Below the pieces are notes generated by a model. That model made no database searches, was not told where the DNA came from, and saw only the letters and a program-made list of their open reading frames with translations. Both the position numbers and the translations under genes were made by a program. DNA of 64,000 nt from Xiphydria camelus (taxonomy: Eukaryota; Arthropoda; Insecta; Hymenoptera; Xiphydriidae). The stretch is taken from the NCBI GenBank assembly GCA_963678675.1, contig OY783197.1, positions 7,649,069 to 7,713,068 on the forward strand. Direction: 5' to 3'. Shown here piece by piece: positions 1 through 10,278 of this stretch. Each line of letters begins with the position of its first letter. The stretch's first letter is position 1.

Positions 1-70
1 TTGATCCTACACTACTGTTCAGTTTTCAGTGCGATTTATGTAGTTTGTGTTATTATGTGACGTGTGCAAA

Positions 71-922
71 ATGTCTCAATCGGAATGTGTGATTTGTGAC
101 AAAGTGTTAGAAGATGGGACACAAACGAGTGTTGTGAAAGAAAGGGGATTGAAATCATTTATTGAAGCCAGTGGAAAAAGGCAGGATGGTAAAATTGAAA
201 TTTTTAAGCGGAACACCGAAATTAAAGTTCATGACAATTGTAGGAAAAATTACACGACAGAAAAGTCTATTGCTGCGTTTTTGAAGAAGCCTCAAGTGAA
301 TCCTAGATCAATACCGCTGCGTTCAAGTGTCCCCTACTTTTCATTTAAAAATCACTGTTTTTTGTGTGCACAGGAGGTGCCTCTAGACTATGCCGAGAAA
401 CAAGTGAAAAAACCTCCCTCTAAACGCAATTTGGTGTACCCTGTGAGGAAACTAGCCATTAGAGAAAATGTGCTTACACTTGCGAGAAACCGATATGATG
501 AACTTGGGCAAAGCATAGTTCAACGTGTAGAGCCAGTTAATGACTTGGTAGCAGTTGATGCACAGTACCATTTTCTGTGCATGAAAACTTTGCATCAGCC
601 CCCACGGACTTCACATGAAGCTGGGAGACCGCCATTAGGCGAGGTAGACGATGCCATGCAAGCAGTTTACTGTTTTTTAGAAAAAAATATCGAAAAATGT
701 CAATTCACAATGGAAGAATTGATGCAACAGATTGAAGGTGATTTTCATCCGCATCCGAACACAATTAGAAGGCACCTCCTTCATAAGTACGGCGAGGATA
801 TTTTGATTACAACAAGCAAACCTTACGTTGTATGTTTGAAAGGCACTGGATACAAAATAATTAATAAGTCCTGGTATGGAAATACTCAGAAGCTGCCAGA
901 AAAAGAAAAAAGCATGCTGTAG
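71..922 (+). pseudogene. N-terminal Cys/His-rich part of a large transposon protein (Academ-like)
   Basis: This is the first reading-frame segment of a gene that continues to 4680. An upstream GTG at 47 is in frame, but the ATG at 71 (MSQSECVIC) is the natural start. Visible pairs that could bind zinc are CVIC near residue 5, HDNC near 56 and CFLC near 98, so a DNA-binding N-terminus is plausible. The frame ends at a TAG at 920-922, but the downstream frame opens within the A-rich run at about 901-912 and continues the same protein. A one-base indel in that run therefore broke the gene. The join to the next segment is seen in the sequence; the zinc-binding role is inference. Confidence 0.7.
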
Positions 923-2526
923 TTGAGGCAGCCGCTGCCGTAATTGTGGAAGACATAAGATCGCAAGTATATAATTTAACTGAATATCCTTCTCCAGAAA
1001 GATTTCTAGATAAAACTGAAGACCTTATTCCTGAGACTCTTCGAACTTTCATGGACGCAGTAGTGCTCTGTAAAAAACGTGGGGATCTGCAGAAATGGAA
1101 GAAACAATCAGTAGCCATTGCACATAGCATCATTAGTGCTGTGCGACCTGCATTATTTCTTTCTCCTCTTCAAGTCGGCTTAGCAGCATTTCTTTATAAA
1201 AAATTCGGTTCCCGCAAATTAGTAGATGTTTTATCTTCCATGGGGTTTTGTTGCTCATACAATGAAGCAACTCGATTTGAAGTGTCATCAATCATGCGTC
1301 CTCCTCTGGCTGTTAATCAACAAGTATTTTGTCAGATGGTATATGACAACGCAGATTTCAATATTCAAACACTGGATGGTCGAAACACATTCCACACAAT
1401 GGGAAGTATCCGCTGTATTACCCCAAAAAGTGCTGTTGTTCCCAGTCAGAAGGTTGCACGACTAAAAAACATACCATCAGCACAAATCGTTGGAAATTTA
1501 GGAGCTGTACCACTGAAACAATTTGAACGAAACAATGATCTCGGCTTAGCCGCTATTCCCATCAATGACCTAAGTACCTCGTTTCCCGATACAGACACCA
1601 TAGTTCCATCAGTGCCACTTCTGCTGTGGCTGTACAGCAAATCTAAAAATCTTCCAGGAGTTTCTGGATGGAATGGTTTTATGGAGGAAGTAACGAAAGA
1701 AATTCCTTACCAAACAACATTTATAGAATGCCAGCCTTTTATAAATGCACCTCCTGGGGAATACGATACGATATACACATCATTGCTCTCTGCAGCTGAA
1801 AATACACATTCCTTGGGGCAGCAAACAACTTTCGTCACCTTCGATCAACCCCTGTACCTCAAGGCGCGAGATGTGCTAGCAAGTCGTGTAGGAGACCCTC
1901 AGCTACAGCACGTGGTCGTACGATTAGGTGGGTTTCACTTACTTATGTCTTTCATGGGAGCTGTGGGATATATTATGGAAGGTAGTGGTCTGTCGGAACT
2001 ATTCCACACCGTCTACGCAGTCAATAGCACTGAAAAGATTATGACAGGTCATGCCTATACCAGGGCCATCAGAGGACACACGTTGGCTTTCCGAGCTCTT
2101 GGTATGGTCATAATGGAGTCGCTAGACTTGTCTTCAATGTTACAGTTGGATGTTGAGCAACTTTTGTACAGTGGAGATCGAAGTGAGCTATTGGATGCAC
2201 ATGAGAGGGATTGCGGAAAAGAAATTTTCAATCAATTCGAAACCCAACTTCAATGTCTTGCCAATTTAGGCCCCACTTCGAAGTTGTGGATTGAGTATTT
2301 CCAAATGGTAACATTAATCTTGAAATTCATTGAATCTGAGCGAATGGGCAATTGGAAACTACACCTCCAAGTCATATACGAAATGCTACCATATTTCCAT
2401 GCCAGCGGGCACTACCTATATGCTAAGTGCGCGCATTTGTACTTGCAAGATATGCTCACATTAGAGCAGTCCATGTCACCTGAGGAATTTCAAGCATTCA
2501 CTTTCAAAGGGGGTTTCACTATTTGA
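910..2526 (+). pseudogene. Central, putative DDE-type transposase core of the same protein
   Basis: This frame continues the preceding segment after the A-run frameshift and stays open for about 540 codons. Landmarks are DNADFN followed by TMGSIRCITP, then VTFDQPLYLKARDV, then VRLGGFHLLMSFMGAVG and MEGSGLSELF. I recognise this order from long uncharacterised proteins that recur in insects and cnidarians. The spaced acidic residues (DNADFN, FDQP, SGLSE) could be a DDE triad, but that is inference. The frame ends at a TGA at 2524-2526. The same protein plainly continues past it (CWSGTWSDMCIEQQLMK), so the stop is a disabling change. TGA sits in a TGAC context, as expected from CpG decay of a CGA arginine codon. 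There is no intron in this stretch. Confidence 0.7.
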
Positions 2527-2925
2527 CGTACTAATAAATGCTGGAGCGGAACGTGGAGCGATATGTGTATTGAACAGCAGCTCATGAAGCATATGAAAGT
2601 TGAAGGAGGGTTGAGTAGAGCACGCGGATTCAGTGAAGGCATCTTGGCAAGATGGACTTTGGGAATGAGTTCGCTCCAGCATGTTTCAAATGCAATTGAG
2701 GATTTTTGCGGTGTGGATTTTGGAACGACCGATCAGCATGCGGACAGCCGTGATGCAAGAAGAAATCTTGACAACAATTGCACCAAAAATAAGTTGGAAT
2801 GGTTTCGACAATATCCACCGTTCCCCGAAAACTCAGAACTAATATCAATCAGCACTGGACTTGTAGGAGATCATAAAATCAATTGTCACTTGTCCAGGGA
2901 AGTGGGAACCAAGGGTATCAAATGA
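2527..2925 (+). pseudogene. Linker segment of the same transposon protein between two in-frame TGAs
   Basis: This stretch lies in the same reading frame as the segments on either side and is bounded by TGA codons at 2524 and 2923. It reads CWSGTWSDMCIEQQLMK, then GGLSRARGFSE, then TDQHADSRDARRN and GLVGDHKINC. These blocks are typical of the region between the putative transposase core and the nuclease in full-length relatives I remember. No separate catalytic motif is seen. The ATG at 2569 is not a credible independent start. The second TGA falls in a K-stop-I-V-G-N-N context and could also come from a CGA codon. Neither stop would be read through without recoding, for which I see no signal. 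Confidence 0.65.
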
Positions 2926-4680
2926 ATTGTTGGCAATAACTTCAAAGGCGTCAAGTTTAAACGGGCCGACCGAGTGCTGCCTCTCGCAACCATCAGCTCT
3001 TCCATCATCATTAATAACCATCCCGTGGTCATAAAGCCAGACACTCTGTTTCAAAGGATGGTTGTCGCCAAGCAGTCAGAGGAAGAACTAGAAGATTTCT
3101 TAACCTACGAATTGACTCCATATCCCTTATCTTTATTCGATGAGACTGGAATGCGAAAAGGGACAAAGTCTGCTTTGTACAAAGCATTTACACCTCTTCC
3201 AAGCACGACGCAATTGGACAGCAGTACAGTATATGTGATTGATGGAGGCTTTTTATTGCACAGAATGGTATGGTCGAGTGGTCATACATTTGAAGAAATT
3301 TGCGAATCATATATCCATTATGTACGAAGTAAGTACAATCAAAATGCGACAATTGTGTTCGATGGGTACTCGTATGAACGTAAGAGTACCAAGTCCATGG
3401 AACGCTTGAGAAGGTCGACTAAAAAGCAGTCCGCAGAATTACAATTTACGAGCACCATGACACCATCAGTTTCTCAAGCAAATTTTTTATCAAATGCGAA
3501 AAACAAGGATAGGCTAATCAACATGCTGATGAGAAAATGCAACGAACGTGGAATCGTTTCGAAACAGGCAGCAGATGATGCAGACACATTGATAGTTCGA
3601 ACAGCAGAATCTATGGCTTCGGCTCACAAAAGTGTCGCAATTGTTGGAGAAGATGTTGACCTTCTGATTATAATGGTGGATCTCAAAACTTCCCCCAATG
3701 TGTATTTTCTCAAACCAGGAAGAAGCAAATCACCTCAGCTTCTCTACCAAGCAGAAACTGCAGTTCAGTACAGTGTTGCCAACCACATGCTCTTTCTCCA
3801 TGCAATGAGTGGTTGCGACTCTACGTCCGCGTTATTCAACCAAGGCAAGATTAAATTTGTCAAGACCCTTACCAAAAATCCGGATCTGGAATCATATGTT
3901 ACGAACTTCAGTAATCCTTCAGCTCATCCAAATGAAATAACAGCTGCTAATGAAAAATTTCTGGTTGCCCTTTATAACGTTAATCCAACCCCCCCAACCA
4001 TAACACTCAACAAACTGAGGGACAAGCAATACTTGACATTAACCTACAAGGCATCAGCAAACACAGCGTCCTTACCTCCCACTGAAGCTGCTGCTCAACA
4101 ACACGCCTTCAGGGTTTTTCATCAGGTGCAGCAGTGGATGGGAAACTACTTGGATCCAGAAAAGTGGGGTTGGAAATTGACAAAAAATGGGTTGGTTCCC
4201 ATTACCACAGCGAAACCTCCGGCTCCCGAGAGGCTTCTCCAGCTTATATCTTGCAAATGCAAGACAGGTTGCCAAGGTCGGTGTGGGTGTAAGCGCGCAG
4301 GACTATTCTGCACAAAACTGTGTCAGCAATGTGAAGGGTCGTGCTCCAACATCGACGATAGTTATGATGCAGAAGACGAAGGCGATCTAGATGAGCCACT
4401 TCCAGTCTCACTGCCTGAAGCAGCTGAAGAGACAGAAGGTAGGTATTAATTCATGTAATATTTTGCAACATTATGCATCTTTACTTAGTTTGTTCTAGTT
4501 TTACACTTCTCAATATAATCATTTTTTTCAGTGGAAGAACAGCCACAATTCACTATTCAGCCTGGATCTTCCACAGCTCCTGACCCTTTGTTTGGACCTT
4601 CGATTGCCCAAGACCCTTCACCTGGACCTTCTAGTGCCAAAGAAACATCGTTTGGACCACCGAAAACCAAACGGAAATGA
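2926..4680 (+). pseudogene. XPG/PIN-like nuclease and C-terminal CXC cysteine cluster of the same transposon protein
   Basis: The frame resumes after the TGA at 2923 with GVKFKRADRVLPLA, then SLFDETGMRKG and YVIDGGFLLHRMVW. A nuclease-like acidic series follows: VFDGYSYE, ADDADTLIV, VGEDVDLLI and SGCDSTSAL. This spacing resembles FEN1/XPG/PIN-fold nucleases. A cysteine cluster near residues 430-460 of this segment (CKCKTGC, CGCKRAGLFC, CQQCEGSC) resembles a Tesmin/TSO1 CXC domain, which binds DNA. An intron at 4439-4531 joins in frame to a short proline-rich last exon ending at TGA 4678-4680. Academ DNA transposons are known to carry an XPG-type nuclease in some lineages, so Academ-like is my best family call. 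A domesticated host gene is the alternative. Confidence 0.7.
4439..4531 (+). other. Spliceosomal intron in the nuclease/CXC gene
   Basis: The donor is G|GTAGGT and the acceptor follows a T-rich tract ending TTTTTTCAG. Splicing fuses the codon halves g and tg into GTG and opens a 49-codon proline-rich tail ending KTKRK and then TGA. Unspliced, the frame stops after three codons (GRY). The in-frame join strongly supports the intron. A second donor/acceptor pair, GTTAGT at 4708 and TTTTTTCAG ending at 4789, lies after the stop codon and may be a 3'-UTR intron. Confidence 0.7.
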
Positions 4681-4789
4681 CCAAATTAACTACGGCCATG
4701 ACGTCAGGTTAGTTATATTTTATTTATACTATACCAATTTTCTTCTATAGTACTTATGTTCTACCGCTAAATGCCTCATTTTTTTTCAG

Positions 4790-5994
4790 ATGGAAGACCC
4801 ACTCAAAGTAATGATGATCCTGGGTACAACTTTACATCATTTCGTGATACATGCGTATAGATTTCATGTATATAGTTAGCTTTATTTTCAGGTTAATGTA
4901 CCTAATAAGTTTTAAATATAATTTCTTAATGTTTTTATAAAGCATGGCTTGCCATTTAACTTATTCAAAAGAAGCTTCTTCTTACAAAAATCTTTATGAG
5001 AAAATTAAATATTGCAGACGTCTTTTTTATGATATATAATATACTTATACGTGATATAAGGGTTTATTAACATATATTTCTCGGGTTGCAGGGGATGAAA
5101 GTTGGTGTTTTTGACGTTTTTGTGAAAATATAAAAAAATCACTGGTTTTCACTGAGCTCTAGCGCGGAGACCGCTTATTATAAAATGACCATGATGGCTT
5201 ATTAGATGACCAGTGCATTTTGTAGGAAATTTTATTTACTTTAATTTTGTATAGAACGCTCATCTTCAAAAAACGTACAGTTTTTGAGATATAAGCAAAA
5301 AACTGAAAAAAGTGCTGAAAAATTCAGATTTTTTGCGTTTTTGGCTATGAAGCCGACCTCCTACAGGGCAGCAAACTATAAATTCGGATTCAGCAGCCCC
5401 AAAAACATATAAAACCGTCGAGAAAAAAACTTCCGCAATTTTGTTTTGGTCAAACTACCATTTGACTGCACTATAGCTGCTCCCCTCCCGTGTACCTTCT
5501 TAGTTCTAGGCGCTCGAAGCCAGTGTGAAACGAGAGTTAGATCTGTGCAGAAGTATAGTATTTATCTGTGTTTTCGGTCCGTGAGTCCGAAGCGGGTAGC
5601 GGTGTTATATTCTTCTAATAACAATTTTTTAAATAATATTCCGAGAGGTAGGTATTTTACGTATGATTGTTGTATTATTTCTTTTGAGAAAAAGATACTT
5701 TTTGATATATTTCTTAGGACTAACATTATTGTAATGTGCTTTGTCACTGATATTGGTTTGATATTGGTGGGGGTACACCCAGAATTGAACTTCAGTTTAT
5801 TATTTACTTTTGTAATATAATCATCTCTTATTTTTCAAATAAATGCCTTTTATACATTATGATTGTAGTGGTTATTACCTTCCTATCAAAAATTAATAGC
5901 GATCATAATATAACTTGCCCATATAAGAGACATCGGTCTGTGAGACCGAAACGGGTAATGGGTCACAGATTTTCAAGCGGGTACTGGAGGGTTA
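4790..5994. other. Non-coding AT-rich stretch downstream of the first element
   Basis: No credible coding sequence is seen. It probably contains the 3' end of the left-hand element, but I could not identify a terminal inverted repeat because the left end lies outside or at the window edge. A motif of about 24 bases around 5574-5600 (cggtccgtgagtccgaagcg) recurs in altered form around 5932-5958, so part of the region is duplicated. Confidence 0.4.
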
Positions 5995-6061
5995 AATATG
6001 AAAGGACCCTTGCTTACTCTTATATCCAGTTACAAATTATATATTCGACGGAAAAATCATT

Positions 6062-6390
6062 TTAATCCTCGTCACTGTTTTCGTCTACTACAGGAACGAT
6101 TCCATTTCTCATGAACATTATACTGAGTATTTCAGCTGGTCGAATAATTTTTGATAAGTATCTTGCATTTGATAAATAGTACACAATAGCAGCAACGTGA
6201 GAACAGCAGCCAACTGTTCTTCTGCCATTAGCACATTCACATGCATAGTTTATTATCCCAGAAATCCCAATACTGTTACAAGTAGCTGAGTTCCGTTCTT
6301 TTAATCGGAATTTTAACGTACTCCTCCGTTTCATTTGCTTTAAACGTTACTTCGAATACTGATCCATTAGGCGATGATTCAGAAGAAAAA
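6062..6390 (-). pseudogene. C-terminal SWIM zinc-finger fragment of a transposon protein
   Basis: Read on the minus strand, the protein contains CECANGRRTVGCCSHVAAIVYYLSNAR, which fits the SWIM pattern CxCx(n)CxH. It then reads SKIIRPAEILSIMFMRNG. SWIM fingers occur in MULE-like and other transposases and bind DNA or protein. Upstream codons in another frame (VFEVTFKANETEEYVKIPIKRTEL) fit the same family, so a frameshift lies near 6290-6310. The 90-codon open frame from 6334 to 6062 is only the tail of a much longer protein. I know this tail from uncharacterised insect proteins but cannot name the superfamily. Confidence 0.6.
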
Positions 6391-6631
6391 TCAGGTTCAC
6401 TTTCGGAATCTGAGGTCTTTTTCCCTGTTTTTTATAAATAGAAAGTCGACATTTATTACACAACATGTCGTTGACCTTCATTTGCCTACCAAGTACAGCA
6501 GTATAAGTTTCTGCTTCAGTAGCATTACTGATCAATTTTTTTTGCCTCTTGTTCGTTTCTGTAACTGTTGGGAGGTATGAATTCTGGAAATAGATTGAAG
6601 GAAACGCCGGAGAAAGTTGAAATCCATTCAT
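6347..6631 (-). pseudogene. Short N-terminal-like zinc-binding fragment beside the SWIM tail
   Basis: The minus-strand frame of 94 codons contains MKVNDMLCNKCRLSIYKKQ, a CxxC-bearing motif like those near the N-terminus of several insect transposon proteins. It lies immediately upstream of the SWIM tail on the same strand. The simplest reading is an internally deleted element that kept the two ends of its gene. The fragment is too short to assign function, and similarity to a specific family is remembered rather than tested. Confidence 0.35.
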
Positions 6632-6803
6632 TTTTAGCCGAGGCGTGAATTTCGTAAGTTGAAATACTCAGTAAAATGTTCATGAGAAATGGAATCGTTC
6701 TCGTAATAGACGAAAACAATGAAGAGGATTAAAATTGTTTTTCCGTCGAGTACATAATTTGTAACTGGATATAAGAGTAAGCAAGGGTTCTTTCATATTT
6801 AAT

Positions 6804-7189
6804 TTGCAATGAAGCAAAGGCACTATAAAATATTTGTGGTTAAAAGAGCATACAAAAAAGTCTCTTTGGACCTATTTCTTAATTTAATATAATTTTTATA
6901 AAATGAGGAAGTGAGAGGCCAGAAGACTTACAGAAATGAAGCACCCCGTATCGTGAGACGCGAGCTCGTTCATAGTAAAGGAAGCATTGAAATAATAATA
7001 AATAAATAAATAAATAATATCATTGAAAGACTGTTCCAAAAAATTAACAATTATCATATGCCGAATTACCATAAAAGTGGAAAAATTCCTTTGTAGTGAA
7101 TGTACAGTGTATATCTTTCTTTCTTTCCTTCTATTATACAAAATATCTTTATTATATAAAATAGTTTTCGAATAAATGTGTCGCCAAAA
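6804..7189. other. AT-rich spacer, nothing recognised
   Basis: Low-complexity AT-rich sequence with a short AATA repeat near 7000. No coding or inverted-repeat structure is convincing. Confidence 0.4.
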
Positions 7190-8395
7190 ACTCCGGCGAC
7201 TTCGAACCAGATGCGCGAAGCACGGACGGCGGCGATGACGAAGACGACGACGACGACGACAAGGATAACGACGAGGACGGCGAAGATGAGGACGGCGACG
7301 ACGAGGACCACGATGGCGAGGACCACGATGACGAGGACCACGATGACGAGGACGACAACGACGAGGACGATGAGGACGTCGAGGACGAGAACGAGGACGG
7401 GGACGAGGACGAGGACGATGAGGACGACGACGACGATGCCGACGAGGACGGCGACGATTAGAACAACGACGATGGGGACGGCTACGACGAGGGCGGCGAC
7501 GACGAGGACGGCCACGACGAGGACCCGATGACGAGGACGACGAGAACGACGACGACGGGGACCACGACGACGAGGACGACGACGACGAGGACGAGGACGG
7601 CGACGACGAGGACGAGGACGGCGACGACGAGGACGAGGACGGCGACGACGAGGACGGGGACGCCGACTACGAGGACGACGAGGACGAGGACGACGACGAG
7701 GACGGCGACGATGAGGACCACGACGGCGACGACGAGGACGACATGGACGAGAACGGCGACGACGAGGACGGCGACGACGAGGACCCGATGACGAGGACGA
7801 CGAGAACGACGACGACGGGGACCACGACGACGAGGACGGCGACGACGAGGACGGCGACGACGAGGACGAGGACGGCGACGACGAGGACGGCGACGACGAG
7901 GACCACGACGGCGAGGACGAGGACGGCGACGACGAGGACGACATGGACGAGAACGGCGACGACGAGGACGACATGGACGAGAACGGCGACGAGGACGGCG
8001 ACGACGAGGACCACGACGACGAAAACGACGACGACGACGACGAGGACGGGGACGCCGACTACGAGGACGACAAGGACGAGGACGGCGACGACGAGGACCA
8101 CGACGACGAGGACGGCGAAGACGAGGACGGCGACGACGAGGACGGCGACGACGAGGACGATGAGGACGTCCAGGACGAGAACGAGGACGGCGACGACGAG
8201 GACGAGGACGATGAGGACGACGACGACGATGCCGACGAGGACGGCGACGATTAGAACAACGACGATGGGACGGCTACGACGAGGGCGGCGACGACGAGGA
8301 CGGTGATGACGAGGACGGCGACGACGAGGACGGCGACGACGAGGACGACGGGGACGGCGACAACGATGTGATGCTGCTGTAAAAGCTTGGGAATC
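7190..8395 (+). repeat. GAC/GAG minisatellite with a higher-order duplication
   Basis: About 1.2 kb made almost wholly of GAC, GAG, GAT, GGC and AAC triplets. In one plus-strand frame it would encode a nearly pure Asp/Glu protein; an ATG-led acidic frame runs 7943-8254. A block ending GATTAG at about 7350-7500 recurs at about 8150-8300, roughly 795 bp later, with a few differences, so the array has grown by segmental duplication as well as triplet slippage. In-frame TAGs occur in both copies. The local GC content is far above the flanks. Long frames on both strands (for example 7066-7974 and 7667-8515 minus) are artefacts of the triplet composition. I do not call a gene. Confidence 0.85.
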
Positions 8396-8473
8396 GCCGC
8401 GGTAGCGGCGCAGGGGCGATAGCCCCCCGGGGGTTGATGAGCGAAGCGAGTAGGGGGCGGAGCCCCCTAGTCG
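8396..8473. other. Short GC-rich hairpin-forming segment
   Basis: This segment carries small perfect inverted repeats: ccgcggtagcgg, gcgatagccccccggggg, gagcgaagcgag and gggggcggagcccccta. The style resembles GC-rich intergenic hairpins of bacteria more than the surrounding AT-rich DNA. It adjoins the GC-rich minisatellite, and no gene is present. Confidence 0.4.
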
Positions 8474-8610
8474 TATATATATGAGGAGCAGACTTCCAAA
8501 ACGCATTTTGTCCATTCACAGTTTGTCCTATACTCGCTAAACTATTAGAGATGATAGGACAAATTGCGAATGGACAAAACGCGTTCTGGAAGTCTGCTCT
8601 TCATATATAG
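8474..8610. mobile_element. Short palindromic MITE
   Basis: Arms of about 58 bp (8474-8532 and 8551-8610) are reverse complements with a few mismatches, around a loop of about 18 bp. They share the core gcagacttcc and ttttgtccatt. No coding capacity. Confidence 0.6.
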
Positions 8611-9261
8611 AATGTAGGTGGTGAGCCGTGTACATTTGTTAATATTTTTCAGTGAGGTATGCTTCCGATGTAATTGGAAAAAATATGTTATTGAGGACAT
8701 TCCAATGAAAAAAAAAGCAAAAAATTGGAGGTGTCGCAATTAATTATAACCTAAACAAATTGTTACAAAATTTCATTTTTTTTCTTCAAAAAAAAATTCG
8801 ATATTTATTTTGGAATTGGCTCTTCAGAAAGACTAACATATTTTTTCATGAAAATCAGTCGAGCCGTTCGGGAGAAAAAAATGTTTTTCGATTTTACTTC
8901 CCCCCTCATAACTCCCCTCCTATAGCGATAGGGGGGCTAAAAATTTAGATTTAGTTTCTCATAGATGCCTATCGATAATATAAATTTGGTGCTGATACGC
9001 GTGGGGGCAGATTTCACATGCTTATTCCGCTAGGCCCTTTTATTGAGGGGAAACGATTGCTAAAAGCAGATAATGTCATAAAATGTGGGAAAAAATGGTA
9101 GTGTTGTATATCCTCATTATTGATGTGCGTTGGACTTTCGTCCATTAATTAATTTTCATCTTCCATTTCCTGCTTTAGTGAATCCATCATTTCTTCGGAT
9201 CCGTATTTTAGCATTCGTTTGTAATAACCGATTTTCCCGAAGTTTCGAGCGGGGAAATTAT
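8611..9261. other. Non-coding stretch
   Basis: No supported gene. A short minus-strand frame (9149-9355) ends NFGKIGYYKRMLKYGSEE and could be a scrap of a transposase tail, but it runs into the neighbouring MITE and cannot be assigned. Confidence 0.3.
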
Positions 9262-9490
9262 AGCATGGAAGTAAAATCCGGGCTAAGTGCCAAAAAGCAA
9301 GTTTTGAGATATGCAGATTCTGCAAGCAAGCAAGCAAGCAAGATTCTTGTGGCAATTATTTGAACTAGATTTTGAAGGATGTAGACATAGCCCATTTTAG
9401 AGCGTATTGGGGTTGTCACATAGCCCATTTTTTAGCACATAACTCAATTTTTCATATTGTGGCACTTAGCCCGGATTTTACTTTCATGCT
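9262..9490. mobile_element. MITE with about 30 bp terminal inverted repeats
   Basis: The left end (gtaaaatccgggctaagtgcc) and right end (ggcacttagcccggatttta) are inverted copies. The terminal core AAGTGCCA with an adjacent GGGCTAA-like block is also found at the ends of the MITE at 21103-21338, so the two may be distant relatives. Inside, a CATAGCCCATTTT motif occurs twice. No coding capacity. Confidence 0.6.
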
Positions 9491-9944
9491 ACAATTGGTT
9501 CTCATTTTCCTTATTATTCAGCAGGTTGCACGAGGAAACTGCATTTTTTTTAAATCGCCTCAGTTGAATTGCTGCGTCTATATAACATCACTTTGGAGTA
9601 CATCAGTAAGGTTAAACGCGTATATGTCCTTAGTAAAATTAAATAATTACCTGGTAATATGTAATCTTCATTTGTAAAGTGATGTGAGCATTCTGTTAAG
9701 TTTGGCGAAACATTTTGTAATTTTAATACTTTTTTCCATTGTTAAAACTGACCAATTTTCTCTAAATTACCAAATATATTTGGAATATAAACAACACGTT
9801 CATTTGGTTTTGGGAAATAATGAAACGAGACATTTTGGGTGATATGAATAAAGTTGAGTTTGTACTCTGAGCACATATACTCATGAGCATGAGCATAAAG
9901 TAGGAGTTTATACTTCAATCCATATGAGTAAAATGTATCGCAGC

Positions 9945-10045
9945 TAGGAGAGTAGATGCTCCTATGTAAAGGGAGCAGATACTCCTATTTTTTTACTGGC
10001 TGCGCGCTGCACGGGCACCTCAGTCATATCGCCGCGTCGACAGAT
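9945..10045. repeat. Copy of a Harbinger-derivative end module
   Basis: The block containing gtagatgctcctatgtaaag and then tactggctgcgcgct matches the module at 20408-20560. In the second copy a long CT tract has expanded between the two parts. The same TACTCC/GGAGTA-like hairpins recur at 22055-22330, so this is a dispersed MITE end. Confidence 0.55.
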
Positions 10046-10278
10046 TTAACTGTTTTAGTGCCTGACGAGGATATATCGTCGTTCGCTGCACTTACGAAAA
10101 ATGCCAGCGACGTTGCGTATGCGATAGCGCCATGTTCTTTGCATTGCGAGAAAGCTATATCTCAAAATAAATGTATAAAACGTTATAAACGGTCTAATTA
10201 TGTATATTGTAAAACAATGTAAAAAAAATAGCTTTTGGGTATCCTTTGCATTCGAGAGGTGGCTCTCAATCGCCACCA

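Larger units (their letters stand above)
5995..6803. mobile_element. Inverted dimer of a SWIM-finger element
   Basis: The sequence at about 5995-6140 reappears in reverse complement at about 6657-6803 with roughly 90 percent identity by eye. Both arms contain the same protein C-terminus. On the minus strand it ends at 6062 (ILSIMFMRNGIVPVVDENSDED). On the plus strand a mirrored copy reads EILSKMFMRNGIVLVIDENNEED and stops near 6732. The two copies face outward around a unique centre of about 500 bp. This looks like either long terminal inverted repeats that include the coding end or two copies joined head to head. Confidence 0.6.

Noticed and set aside
2974..4449. Host Tesmin/TSO1 (LIN54-type) gene because of the CXC cluster
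   Set aside because: LIN54-type proteins have two CXC repeats with an RNPCxCKKSxC-type linker and no PIN-like nuclease. Here one cluster follows a nuclease domain and a transposase-like region.
7066..8519. Long overlapping frames on both strands across the triplet array (Ser-rich, Arg-rich and Val-rich proteins)
   Set aside because: They are the shifted or antisense readings of GAC/GAG repeats. Composition alone creates them, and no start context or domain supports a gene.
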